Shown here: positions 24,121-31,740 of the stretch, one piece after another
How the letters are laid out: every line of letters starts with the position of its first letter
How positions within the stretch are numbered: the first letter of the stretch is position 1
Assembly: GCA_963753285.1 (NCBI GenBank)
Contig: CAVWBT010000008.1
Location: 62,001 to 126,000 of the forward strand
Direction: 5' to 3'
From: JAHEDH01 sp963753285
GTDB lineage: Bacteria; Actinomycetota; Acidimicrobiia; Spongiisociales; ZC4RG35
Length of the DNA stretch: 64,000 nucleotides
Notes under the pieces: model-generated
Databases searched by the model: none
The model's input: only the letters and a program-made list of their open reading frames with translations
Told to the model about the DNA's origin: nothing
Program-made: the position numbers and the translations under genes

Positions 24121-25107
24121 CTAGCCGAGGTCCCGCACCGGCACCCACTCGCTGTAGACGATCGACGACACAGTAGTCCCGGCTGGAATACCAAGCTGCG
24201 CGTCCGAACCGAGGAGAGTGGTCTCTCGAGATCGTAGGCTGCCGTCCCTTTGGATGACTGCCGTCAACCGTGTCTCGGTCGCGTCGGGGTAGTCGTATAG
24301 CACTCGGACTGAGCCATCCGCAAGGGGCACGATAGACGTGGGTTCCGTGAGCCCAATGACCTCGACCACCGCCGCGCGGAGGGCAGGGTCGATCGGTTCG
24401 GCCAACATGTTGATCGCGTAGCCGAAGACCTCGTGTCCCCGCGGCTGCGGTCGCGAGGATGGATCGAGAACCTCGATGATCTCTACGAGGAGTTCGTCCG
24501 CATCGCTAGGCCATTGGCGGTCAAGGATGGGGTCTGCGACGCCGGTGAATTGCTCGGTGACTAGCCGGTTGAGCTTGTCACGATCGGCGATTCCGAGGTC
24601 CTCGTAGCCCCTCTCCACGTCGACAGAGAAGAACTCTGGGTCGCGATTCAAGCGCGTTGCCTGGACAAATCCATCTGGTGGGCTTCGCCAGGTAGATCGG
24701 TCGGTCGTGAGGATGTAGGCGGCGAAGTCCCGGTCGACTCCTATCTCGTCGCCTGGGACGATGCGGAGGCTACGTTCTGTTGACTGTTGGAACAGAAATC
24801 CGCCGGCCGGGATGTCGGTAGCCTCTGCTGCTCGTGCGGCCTGCGCGATCTCCTGGAGCGTGGCTACGGCAGTGTCGCCCCGGGACAGGAACGCTGTCAC
24901 GCTCACCGCCACAATGGCGAACACGACCGCCGCCACTGCGAGCCGCGCCAGCGCTCTGTTCCGAGACTGTGACCTCGAAGTAGGTTGGGACTCGGCGGCG
25001 ATCTCAGCTTGGAGTACGTTTCGCGCTCGTTCGGTTTGCTCCCGATTCGGCGTCGCCTCGGGGATGAGGTCTCGCATGAGTTCGAAGGGGTCGGTCGGTT
25101 CACTCAT
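24121..25107 (-). CDS. Anti-sigma-like membrane protein (CU044_5270 type)
   Basis: 328 residues. A cytoplasmic N-terminal 60 residues (DPFELMRDLIPEATPNREQT) precede one transmembrane helix (about 56-74, LAVAAVVFAIVAVSVTAFL) and an extracytoplasmic domain of about 250 residues. Actinobacterial proteins of this layout are encoded beside ECF sigma factors and are thought to hold them at the membrane. The ATG at 25107 overlaps the sigma stop by 4 nt. No zinc-binding HxxxCxxC motif is seen, so it is not a classical ZAS anti-sigma factor. A decayed paralog lies at 21016-21640. Confidence 0.75.
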   Translation of the reverse strand: MSEPTDPFELMRDLIPEATPNREQTERARNVLQAEIAAESQPTSRSQSRNRALARLAVAAVVFAIVAVSVTAFLSRGDTAVATLQEIAQAARAAEATDIPAGGFLFQQSTERSLRIVPGDEIGVDRDFAAYILTTDRSTWRSPPDGFVQATRLNRDPEFFSVDVERGYEDLGIADRDKLNRLVTEQFTGVADPILDRQWPSDADELLVEIIEVLDPSSRPQPRGHEVFGYAINMLAEPIDPALRAAVVEVIGLTEPTSIVPLADGSVRVLYDYPDATETRLTAVIQRDGSLRSRETTLLGSDAQLGIPAGTTVSSIVYSEWVPVRDLG

Positions 25108-25679
25108 CGCTTCCCCCATTGTTCACCGACATCGCGCAATTGGTTGCGAAGGTTCACTCGTCCGCGAGACAGTCTGGACTTGACGGTTCCTTCACTCACG
25201 CCGAGGGCGTGACTGATTTCGCGATACGAAAAGCCGGCGAAGACGAACAGAGTGACCACGGTCCGCTCCTGGGGTCGCAAGGATTCGAGCGCCTCTCGGA
25301 CCCGAGCTGAGTGAACCGTTGCGTCCAGGCGTTCAGCTGCTGCCATATCGAACTCGTCTCGATCCTGGACACGGCCGGCGGCGCGACCGTAGGCCCGGTC
25401 TCGGCGTTCGAAGGACCGATATCGATTGGAGATCAGATTGGACGCGATTCCAAGCAGCCACGGCCGGGCGCTCCGATAGGACAAGTCGAACCGGTGTCTC
25501 GACCTGAACGCCTGAACGAATGTTTCAGAAGCGACGTCCTGTCCCTCACTGACGCCGATCGAGCGAACGGCATAGCTGAAGACGGCCCGATAATGCCGAT
25601 CAAACAGCAGACCGAACTCTTCGGGCTCGGAGAGCGACACCTGGATGATGTCGGCATCACTCGGAGCATCATCGACCAA
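25104..25679 (-). CDS. ECF-type RNA polymerase sigma factor
   Basis: 191 residues. Region 2 (FGLLFDRHYRAVFSYAVRSI, EGQDVASETFVQAF, RPWLLGIASNLI) and region 4 (LRPQERTVVTLFVFAGFSYR, EISHALGVSEGTVKSRLSRG) are complete, with no region 1 or 3, as in extracytoplasmic-function sigma factors. It overlaps the anti-sigma-like gene by 4 nt and starts 40 bp after the secreted protein gene at 25720, so the three look like one operon. Its target promoters are unknown. Confidence 0.92.
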   Translation of the reverse strand: MVDDAPSDADIIQVSLSEPEEFGLLFDRHYRAVFSYAVRSIGVSEGQDVASETFVQAFRSRHRFDLSYRSARPWLLGIASNLISNRYRSFERRDRAYGRAAGRVQDRDEFDMAAAERLDATVHSARVREALESLRPQERTVVTLFVFAGFSYREISHALGVSEGTVKSRLSRGRVNLRNQLRDVGEQWGKR

Positions 25680-25719
25680 GTCGCCTCACAGTGGCGAGGA
25701 TACGGCCGGATGCTGTCCG

Positions 25720-26286
25720 TCAGCTCGACCAGTATGAGACCGATTCGGTCTTGTTGTTCATGAATGACGACAGGTTGTGAGTTCCAGATCCCAGGGTGCT
25801 CTGTGACGCTCCGCTCCTGTTGGGGTAGTCGTGGTGCGTGAGCCGATAGCAGCCGTTCTGCGACGAAGAGATCCGGTTCGCCCAGCTACCGCCTGTGTTC
25901 CACCAACCGCCCGAACAGTTGCTGCCAACAATGCTGATAGAGCTGCCCGATCCGTTGGCGCCATCAAAGTGGGTCCCGAGCGTGAAGCTTCCCAGGCGTG
26001 AAGCCGCTCGACTGTCGGTGAACAGCACCTCGCCAGTCGCCCGGGGACTCAGCTCGACGACGCCGTCGGAGACATCCAACGCCGCAGCCATGAACGAGTC
26101 GTAGCAGCGCTCGGTGCCGAGGATCAGCTGGCCGTCCGGAAGTTGGCCAATGACGTCCCGGACGCAATGCGACTCGGGTCTTGGCGAGTCCGCTGCGCTC
26201 GCCCATCCTGTCCCGGAGAACACGAGCGCCACAAGGAACGCAATGGTGATTGAAAGCCGCGACGCAGCGCTTCCTACACGAACCAT
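25720..26286 (-). CDS. Secreted protein with beta/gamma-crystallin (I36-like) repeat
   Basis: 188 residues from ATG 26286 (GGAGG upstream). A signal peptide ends about GTGWASA. The C-terminal 90 residues (GGSWANRISSSQNGCYRL, then GSGTHNLSSFMNNKTESVSY) have the spacing of a beta/gamma-crystallin or peptidase-inhibitor I36-like domain, in which N-x-I/x-SS turns recur. Two cysteines (NCSGG and GCYRL) probably pair. It heads the sigma/anti-sigma operon. The family call is by eye and moderate. Confidence 0.65.
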   Translation of the reverse strand: MVRVGSAASRLSITIAFLVALVFSGTGWASAADSPRPESHCVRDVIGQLPDGQLILGTERCYDSFMAAALDVSDGVVELSPRATGEVLFTDSRAASRLGSFTLGTHFDGANGSGSSISIVGSNCSGGWWNTGGSWANRISSSQNGCYRLTHHDYPNRSGASQSTLGSGTHNLSSFMNNKTESVSYWSS

Positions 26287-26378
26287 GACTACCTCCACGT
26301 AGTGCTGACACACCTGGTTGTCCGAATCGAATGATCGGGTTCCCGGAACGCACCGAGACTCTTGCGCCAACTCTGAAA

Positions 26379-26436
26379 GCGGGCGGTGCTCTCGGACTCA
26401 CACCTCCACGTGGCTGACCCGAGAGACACCGCCCGC
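26379..26436. other. Long near-perfect inverted repeat near the island end
   Basis: A 17-nt arm (26379-26395) pairs with 26419-26436 with a single bulged base; the intervening 23 nt form the loop. It lies between the secreted protein gene at 25720-26286 and the tRNA. A terminator, a transcript leader structure or part of the element end are all possible. The rest of 26287-26648 shows no gene; a weak flank-repeat trace (CGCGACACGCCCACCCACA) is near 26597. Confidence 0.5.
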
Positions 26437-26648
26437 AGTGAGTCTCCATCTGGAACCCAGCTCGTTCGATGTTCACGTCCCGTGGAGGGGACGCGATCCG
26501 GGATCCTTCCTCCGATAGTCAGCCTCGTCCAATGGAGCCGATCCGCACGGCCCAAGCGGGCGGCGTAGATCGCCAACGACCTACAGACCGCGACGTTTCG
26601 CGACACGCCCACCCACAGTGGCCGCATCTCACAACCACTACAACACGA

Positions 26649-26672
26649 AAACCCCTGCCAGGACAGGGGTTT
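26649..26672 (-). terminator. Intrinsic terminator of the tRNA-Asn gene
   Basis: AAACCCCTG (26649-26657) pairs with CAGGGGTTT (26664-26672) around a 6-nt loop, directly after the tRNA 3' end in its own direction, and is followed by a short T-run on the minus strand. Confidence 0.8.
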
Positions 26673-26677
26673 CTCAG

Positions 26678-26750
26678 CTCCGGGGGTGAGACTTGAACTC
26701 ACAACCTGCGGATTAACAGTCCGATGCTCTGCCGATTGAGCTACCCCGGA
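26678..26750 (-). tRNA. tRNA-Asn (GTT)
   Basis: 73 nt. The acceptor stem is TCCGGGG with CCCCGGA, and discriminator G follows. The D arm is GCTCAATCGGCAGAGC, the anticodon loop CTGTTAA carries GTT (26715-26717), and the T arm is GTGAG TTCAAGT CTCAC. It is complete, and its 3' part is the integration target for the island to its left: the last 46 nt recur at 10937 and 15117. The intact gene at this end is the usual outcome, since the incoming element restores the target tRNA. Confidence 0.97.
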
Positions 26751-26834
26751 ATGGAGCACGTCGGGAAAGCCCGACGTAGGCATGATATTACCCCTGTCGG
26801 CCGAAGCCGTCGAACGCGTAAGCTACGGCCCATC

Positions 26835-27107
26835 GTGAAGTTCAAATCAGGTCTCACCATCGGAATCGCCGTCGGATACGTCCTCGGGGCGCGAGCAGGG
26901 CGCGATCGCTACGAACAGATCAAGCGTGGCGCGGTAGCAGCGCGTCAGCATCCGGCCGTCGCGCAGCTCGGTCAGCAGGCGACCGGACTGACCGACCTCC
27001 TCAGGACCGGCATCGCCGGTGGGCTCGAAGCCGGTTCACGCACCCTGCGCGACAGTGTCGAACCGCCGCCACCGACGCCGCTCCAGGTGAACGCCCAGCG
27101 GAGCTGA
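26835..27107 (+). CDS. Small YtxH-like membrane protein
   Basis: 90 residues from GTG 26835. LTIGIAVGYVLGARAGRDRY is a glycine-rich helix of the type seen in short actinobacterial YtxH-like proteins, followed by an amphipathic region with repeated Ala/Gln and a proline-rich tail. The function of these proteins is unknown. It is the first gene of the core genome after the island. The following 284 bp carry an intergenic repeat and no gene. Confidence 0.7.
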   Translation: MKFKSGLTIGIAVGYVLGARAGRDRYEQIKRGAVAARQHPAVAQLGQQATGLTDLLRTGIAGGLEAGSRTLRDSVEPPPPTPLQVNAQRS

Positions 27108-27308
27108 CCGCCGGCCTGCAGGGTCGATCGACGGGTCGAACGTGATGCGCCGCAGGCGGGGCAAGCCCCGCCCCCTACCCGAACGCAGACGACCATTCGA
27201 CACTGACGAGGAGAGGGCTGCGGGCGAGGCGAGCCTCGTCCCCACGCCGCGCCAAGGGCCGGTTGGATCACGTCATCGGGCTTGATCCTCGATCGTAAAC
27301 CACAGGTA

Positions 27309-27332
27309 GGGGCGTCCGCTTGCGGCGCCCGC
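27309..27332. repeat. 24-bp intergenic repeat with hairpin, copy 1
   Basis: The 24 nt at 27309-27332 are identical to 36559-36582. The core GGGCGTCCGC TTGCGGCGCCC folds into a short hairpin. Both copies follow the end of a plus-strand gene, which fits a recurring terminator-like element. Confidence 0.6.
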
Positions 27333-27391
27333 CGCCCGGGCCGTGAATTCCACACACCCCGGACCAGGCGCGACCCGGGCGCCAAACCCGC

Positions 27392-28564
27392 CTACGACTC
27401 GAGGAAGCCTTCGAGGCGGCGGGAGTTCTGGGGGTGGCGAAGTTTGGCGAGCGCCTTGGTCTCCAGTTGGCGGATCCGCTCTCGGGTGACTCCGAACCGC
27501 TCACCGACCTCCTCGAGCGTGCTGACCTTGCCGTTTTCGAGGCCGAATCGCATGATCAGGACCTCGCGTTCGCGGTCGTTGAGCCCTTCGAGCGCGACGC
27601 TGAGATAGTCCTGAAGCAGCCGGAAGGTGGCGGCCTCCACCGGGACCTCGACGTCGGTGTCCTCGACGAAGTCCCCGATCGTGGCGTTGTCCTCCTCACC
27701 GACCGGCATCTCGAGCGAGACGGGTGACTGGGCGATCTTTGACAGCTCCTCGACCCGATCGGGGTCGATCTCGAGATCGAGCGCGATCTCGTCGATCGTG
27801 GGCTCCCGGCCGAGCGACTGTGAGAGATCCCGGCGGGTCCGCACCAGCTTGTTGATCATCTCGACCACGTGAATCGGAACCCGAATGGTCCGGGCCTGGT
27901 CGGCGATCGCCCGGGTGATCGCCTGGCGAATCCACCACGACGCGTACGTCGAGAACTTGAATCCCCGTCGGTAGTCGAAGCGGTCGACCGCCCGCATGAG
28001 ACCGAGGTTGCCCTCCTGGATCAAATCCAACAGCGCCATGCCCCGCCCGATGTAGTTGCGGGCGATCGAGACGACCAATCGCAGGTTCGCCTCCACCAGA
28101 CGAGAATGAGCAGCGTGCCCCTTCCGCACCTGGCGTTGCAACAGCGTGCGGTCTTCGATGCTCAGCGCATCCTTCTCGGCGGCCAGACGCTCTTCGGCAC
28201 GCAACCCGGCCTCGAGTTGCATGGCGAGTTCGACTTCCTGCTGGGTGGTGAGGAGCTTGTAGCGGCCGATCTCGTTGAGCCACATCTTGACCGGGTCCGA
28301 GACGGTGACCGACTCGTCCTCGAGGATGTCATCGAAGACGTCGTCGAGGTCTTCCTCGATTCTGATCTTACGACCGCGAAGCAGTTCGAACACACGCTCG
28401 AATTCGAGCGGGTCGGCCTCGGCGTCGACCAGGTCGTGCTGCACCTCGTGCACCGTCAGGAAGCCGCGCTGCAGACCGCGTTTGATGAGCTGTTCGACGA
28501 CCTCGTCGACAGACGGCGGTGGCTGCGGTGCGTCAGTCACGGTGTTCCCACTTCCGTCGCTCAT
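27392..28564 (-). CDS. rpoD: Primary RNA polymerase sigma factor (sigma-70, SigA/RpoD)
   Basis: 390 residues. Region 1.2 to 4.2 are all present: DPVKMWLNEIGRYKLLT, the core-binding RLVEANLRLVVSIARNYIGR, the -10 recognition FKFSTYASWWIRQAITRA, and region 4.2 GVTRERIRQLETKALAKLRH. This is the housekeeping factor: it directs RNA polymerase to -35/-10 promoters. Its start overlaps the 3' end of dnaG by 32 nt (ATG 28564), or by 8 nt if GTG 28540 is used. The dnaG-rpoD order is the conserved macromolecular-synthesis arrangement. Confidence 0.96.
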   Translation of the reverse strand: MSDGSGNTVTDAPQPPPSVDEVVEQLIKRGLQRGFLTVHEVQHDLVDAEADPLEFERVFELLRGRKIRIEEDLDDVFDDILEDESVTVSDPVKMWLNEIGRYKLLTTQQEVELAMQLEAGLRAEERLAAEKDALSIEDRTLLQRQVRKGHAAHSRLVEANLRLVVSIARNYIGRGMALLDLIQEGNLGLMRAVDRFDYRRGFKFSTYASWWIRQAITRAIADQARTIRVPIHVVEMINKLVRTRRDLSQSLGREPTIDEIALDLEIDPDRVEELSKIAQSPVSLEMPVGEEDNATIGDFVEDTDVEVPVEAATFRLLQDYLSVALEGLNDREREVLIMRFGLENGKVSTLEEVGERFGVTRERIRQLETKALAKLRHPQNSRRLEGFLES

Positions 28565-30278
28565 CCTGTAACGCTAACAACTGTGCAAACAACGGTGAAG
28601 AGGTTTGCTCCTCTGCGGAAAGCTGGTCGAGCTCGCTTCGCACGTGGGTGATCTGTTCTTCGATGTCGATGACCTTCAGGCGGGCGAACACGTCGGTAGC
28701 GGATCCGACCGGGGTCTTGTTCATCGCAAGGGACATGATCAGCTCCGACACCTCGCCTTCGGCATCGGGCAGCGCCACCGGAGTGCCTGGTTGCGCATCT
28801 TCGAGTTGAGCCATGATGAGCGAGAATGCCGCCTCGACCAGCCGATCGTGGAACTCCACCGCCCCGAGATCGACCTGGCCGGCGGAATGCGCATCGGCCA
28901 GCACCGCCCGCAGGAGCTCACGCTCGATCCGCGTCCTCAGTGTTCCCTGTGGGCGGGACCGTTGCACGTTTGCGCTACGTGCTCCCGACCGTCGGCGGCG
29001 ACGGCCCACCGCCTCGAACACCGCGTCGATGTCGATACGGAGCCGATCGGCGACGAACCTGGCGTATTCGGTGAACGCCAGTTCGTCATCCACCTTCCCG
29101 AGGATGGGGCCGAGCCTTTTCAGCGTCCGTGCACGGGCTTCCGGCTCAGAGACGTCGACCCCGTCGATCTCCTTTTCGATGCGGAACTGCACGAGCGGTA
29201 CGGCAGTGTCGATGGCCTTCTCCAGCAGTTCGAGGTCGCCGCCGGACACCATGTCCGCCGGGTCCCTGCCCGCCGGCATCTTGGCCACGCGAAGGTCGAG
29301 GTCGAGCCTGACCGGAACATCCAACTCGTCTCCGCGGAGTGCGGCACGACCACCGGCGGCATCGGAGTCGAAGGCCATCACGATCGTGTCGGTGAATCGC
29401 CGGAGCAGATCGAAGTGGTCGTCTCCGAGAGCGGTGCCGTTGGTGGCCACGGCGATCGGCATGCCGTTGCGGTGCAGAGCGATCACGTCGGTGTATCCCT
29501 CGACGATCACAGCCGTCCCGCGTTTCTGGATCTCTCGCCGGGCCCGATCGATCCCGTACATCGTCTCGGACTTCTTGTAGATCGGGGTTTCCGGCGTGTT
29601 GAGGTACTTCGGCGTGCCGTCGCCGAGCACCCGTCCACCGAACCCGATCGGCGAGCCCTGGAGATCGAACGTCGGGAACATCACCCGATCCCGGAACAGG
29701 TCGTACAGACCGCCCCGCTGGCCTTTGCGTGCCAGCCCGGCGTCGATCATGACCGTGTCCTTGATGCCCCTGGCCCGCAATTCGCGCACGAGGTGATCCC
29801 ATCGGTCTCCGTGCGGGGCGTAGCCGAGTTTGAAGTCGGCAACCGTCTCGGCGTCGTAGCCGCGGCTGCGCAGGTAGGCCCGGGCATGGCCGGCGTCGGC
29901 AGACTTCATCAGCGTCTGGTGATAGAAATCAACTGCGGATGCCGTGGCATCGATCAAGGCACGTTTCTGGCCCTGCCGTTTCTCGGCTGACGGATCCCTG
30001 GTCAAGGTGATGCCCGCCATCGCGGCGAGACGTTCCATCGCCTCGGGGAAGGTGAGACCCTCGTTCTCCTGGACGAAGGTGAAGATGTCGCCCTTTTGGT
30101 GACAGCCGTGGCAGTAGTAGAGGCCGCGGGCCACGTCGAGCGACATCGAGGGCGTCTTCTCTTGATGGAACGGGCACACCGCCATGTGGTTGCGCCCGCT
30201 CTTCTTGACCGTTGTGACCGCAGACACCAGGTCCACGATGCTCACCGCTTTGCGGATCCTGTCACGGTCGTCGTCCAT
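28533..30278 (-). CDS. dnaG: DNA primase
   Basis: 581 residues. The zinc-binding domain (CPFHQEKTPSMS and YYCHGCHQKGD, a CHC2 finger), the catalytic N-terminal domain and a TOPRIM domain (AVIVEGYTDVIALHRNG, later MAFDSDAAGGRAA) are in the standard order. It lays down RNA primers at the replication fork. The C-terminal helicase-binding part is present. It is followed by rpoD with overlapping frames, so both are made from one transcript. Confidence 0.97.
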   Translation of the reverse strand: MDDDRDRIRKAVSIVDLVSAVTTVKKSGRNHMAVCPFHQEKTPSMSLDVARGLYYCHGCHQKGDIFTFVQENEGLTFPEAMERLAAMAGITLTRDPSAEKRQGQKRALIDATASAVDFYHQTLMKSADAGHARAYLRSRGYDAETVADFKLGYAPHGDRWDHLVRELRARGIKDTVMIDAGLARKGQRGGLYDLFRDRVMFPTFDLQGSPIGFGGRVLGDGTPKYLNTPETPIYKKSETMYGIDRARREIQKRGTAVIVEGYTDVIALHRNGMPIAVATNGTALGDDHFDLLRRFTDTIVMAFDSDAAGGRAALRGDELDVPVRLDLDLRVAKMPAGRDPADMVSGGDLELLEKAIDTAVPLVQFRIEKEIDGVDVSEPEARARTLKRLGPILGKVDDELAFTEYARFVADRLRIDIDAVFEAVGRRRRRSGARSANVQRSRPQGTLRTRIERELLRAVLADAHSAGQVDLGAVEFHDRLVEAAFSLIMAQLEDAQPGTPVALPDAEGEVSELIMSLAMNKTPVGSATDVFARLKVIDIEEQITHVRSELDQLSAEEQTSSPLFAQLLALQDERRKWEHRD

Positions 30279-30303
30279 GCCCCCATGGTACGGGGCAGGT
30301 GGT

Positions 30304-30335
30304 GTTGTCTGGCCGGTGACTACCGGCCAGACAAC
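30304..30335. terminator. Strong hairpin between OsmC gene and dnaG
   Basis: A perfect 14-bp stem (GTTGTCTGGCCGGT at 30304-30317 with 30322-30335) and a 4-nt loop, six bases after the OsmC stop. It ends transcription of the OsmC gene and insulates dnaG. Confidence 0.7.
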
Positions 30336-30340
30336 CGGAT

Positions 30341-30766
30341 TCAGGCCAGCGTGGCTTCCATGGTGATCTCTGCGCTCCCGCCTGCGAAGAGCTTCGACAC
30401 CGGGCAGGTGTCCTTCGCCTTCTCGGCGAACTCGAGCAAGGTGGCCTCGTCGATGCCGGGCACCGAGGCGTTGGTGGTCAGGTGGATCTTGGTGACCGCC
30501 CAGCCGTCCTCGAGCTTGTCGAGCTGAACATCTGCGGACGTCTCGATCCGGTCAGGCGTGTTGCCGCCCCGGGTGAGCAGCGCAGAGAGCTGCATCGAAA
30601 AGCAGCCGGCGTGGGCAGCGGCGAGCAACTCTTCGGGGGTCGATCCTTCGCCATCCTGAAACCTCGAGGGCACCGAGTACGGCCCTTCGTAGTTGGCCAT
30701 CGTCATGGTGCCCGAACCGTCTCCAATGGAGCCGTTCCAGACGGCGGATGCAGTACTCACTGGCAT
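30341..30766 (-). CDS. OsmC-family peroxiredoxin
   Basis: 141 residues. The two redox cysteines of the family are at 55 (AAAHAGCFSMQLS) and 121 (AKDTCPVSKLF), and Glu-rich STPEELLAAA precedes the first. OsmC proteins reduce organic hydroperoxides through these thiols and act in oxidative and osmotic stress. The length is normal. It stands alone, with a hairpin after its stop and the YceI gene upstream in the same direction. Confidence 0.93.
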   Translation of the reverse strand: MPVSTASAVWNGSIGDGSGTMTMANYEGPYSVPSRFQDGEGSTPEELLAAAHAGCFSMQLSALLTRGGNTPDRIETSADVQLDKLEDGWAVTKIHLTTNASVPGIDEATLLEFAEKAKDTCPVSKLFAGGSAEITMEATLA

Positions 30767-30824
30767 GCGTGACTCACTCCTGTCTCGTGTTGTACGTGGC
30801 CTCCAACATACCGTCGCCCGGGGA

Positions 30825-31562
30825 TCAGGCGGATTCGGCGACGAAGTCGAGCGACAGCTGAACCTCCTCGGAGACGTTCGCCACCGACGGCACGCTGGGA
30901 ATCACGAGCTCGAACGGACCGCGTTCCACGACCGTCGTAGCCGTTCCCTCGATCGTCCGATCCGACGTCAGGACAGCGGTGACGTCGAAGGTGACCGGCT
31001 GGGTGATGTCACGAATCGTGAGATCGCCCGAAACGGTGAAGGTGAACTCGTCGCCGACCGATGCCGCCCCTTCCAGCCCTTCGATCGCCGACGGGACGAA
31101 GGAGATGAACTCGAAGGCGTCGGTGTCCAGGATGGGCCCGCGGATCGCCCGGTTGCGGAGCCCAGAGTCCGTCTCGAAGTCCCGGGCATTGATGAGAATC
31201 TCGCCTATCTGAGAGTTCGAGAGGTCATCGGGGTCGATCTCGATGCGTCCGAGCACGATCCCGCTGGTGCCGACGACGGTGGTGGGGCTGCCGCGCAGCT
31301 CTTCGTCGAGGCTGAAGGTCGCCGAGCTCGCATCGGTCAGCTCGAAACTCGCCGAGATGGTCGGGTCGTCGTCCGCGTCCGCGTTGGTCTCGGATGGCGC
31401 GGCTTGTGTCGTGTCCGGCGCTTCGGTCGTCTCGGGGCCGGCGATGGGAGGTGCCGTCACTTCGGTGGTCGGTTCGGCATCTCCCTGAGTGAAGAACCAC
31501 GCGGCGCCGCCGAGGGCGATCACCGCCACGACGCCCAGTCCTGCGAGCAGATTCCGATTCAT
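30825..31562 (-). CDS. Membrane-anchored YceI-like lipid-binding protein
   Basis: 245 residues. An N-terminal signal anchor (LLAGLGVVAVIALGGAAWFF) and an acidic Thr/Pro-rich linker to about residue 75 precede a YceI domain (TTVVGTSGIVLGRIEIDPDD, then FTFTVSGDLTIRDITQPVTF). YceI barrels bind isoprenoid chains and are secreted or periplasmic; here the domain would be held outside the membrane. Upstream, 31563-31740 shows no gene. Confidence 0.85.
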   Translation of the reverse strand: MNRNLLAGLGVVAVIALGGAAWFFTQGDAEPTTEVTAPPIAGPETTEAPDTTQAAPSETNADADDDPTISASFELTDASSATFSLDEELRGSPTTVVGTSGIVLGRIEIDPDDLSNSQIGEILINARDFETDSGLRNRAIRGPILDTDAFEFISFVPSAIEGLEGAASVGDEFTFTVSGDLTIRDITQPVTFDVTAVLTSDRTIEGTATTVVERGPFELVIPSVPSVANVSEEVQLSLDFVAESA

Positions 31563-31740
31563 GATTCATCTCCTGATTGAATGTCGCCATTCAAGGGGAG
31601 TCCGGCTCAAACCGGAACATATGCGAGCAAAGAGCAATGGTTGCGAACCTCTGCGGCATCCTGTCGGGAAGGGCCCTCCGCGCCACACCGAGCGGAAAGC
31701 CGACAGCTGATGGCCGATGGCGGCGAGCCGCCAGGCGAGC

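Noticed and set aside
28605..29990. Plus-strand frame of 461 codons
   Set aside because: Antisense shadow of dnaG; no domain and no plausible start context.
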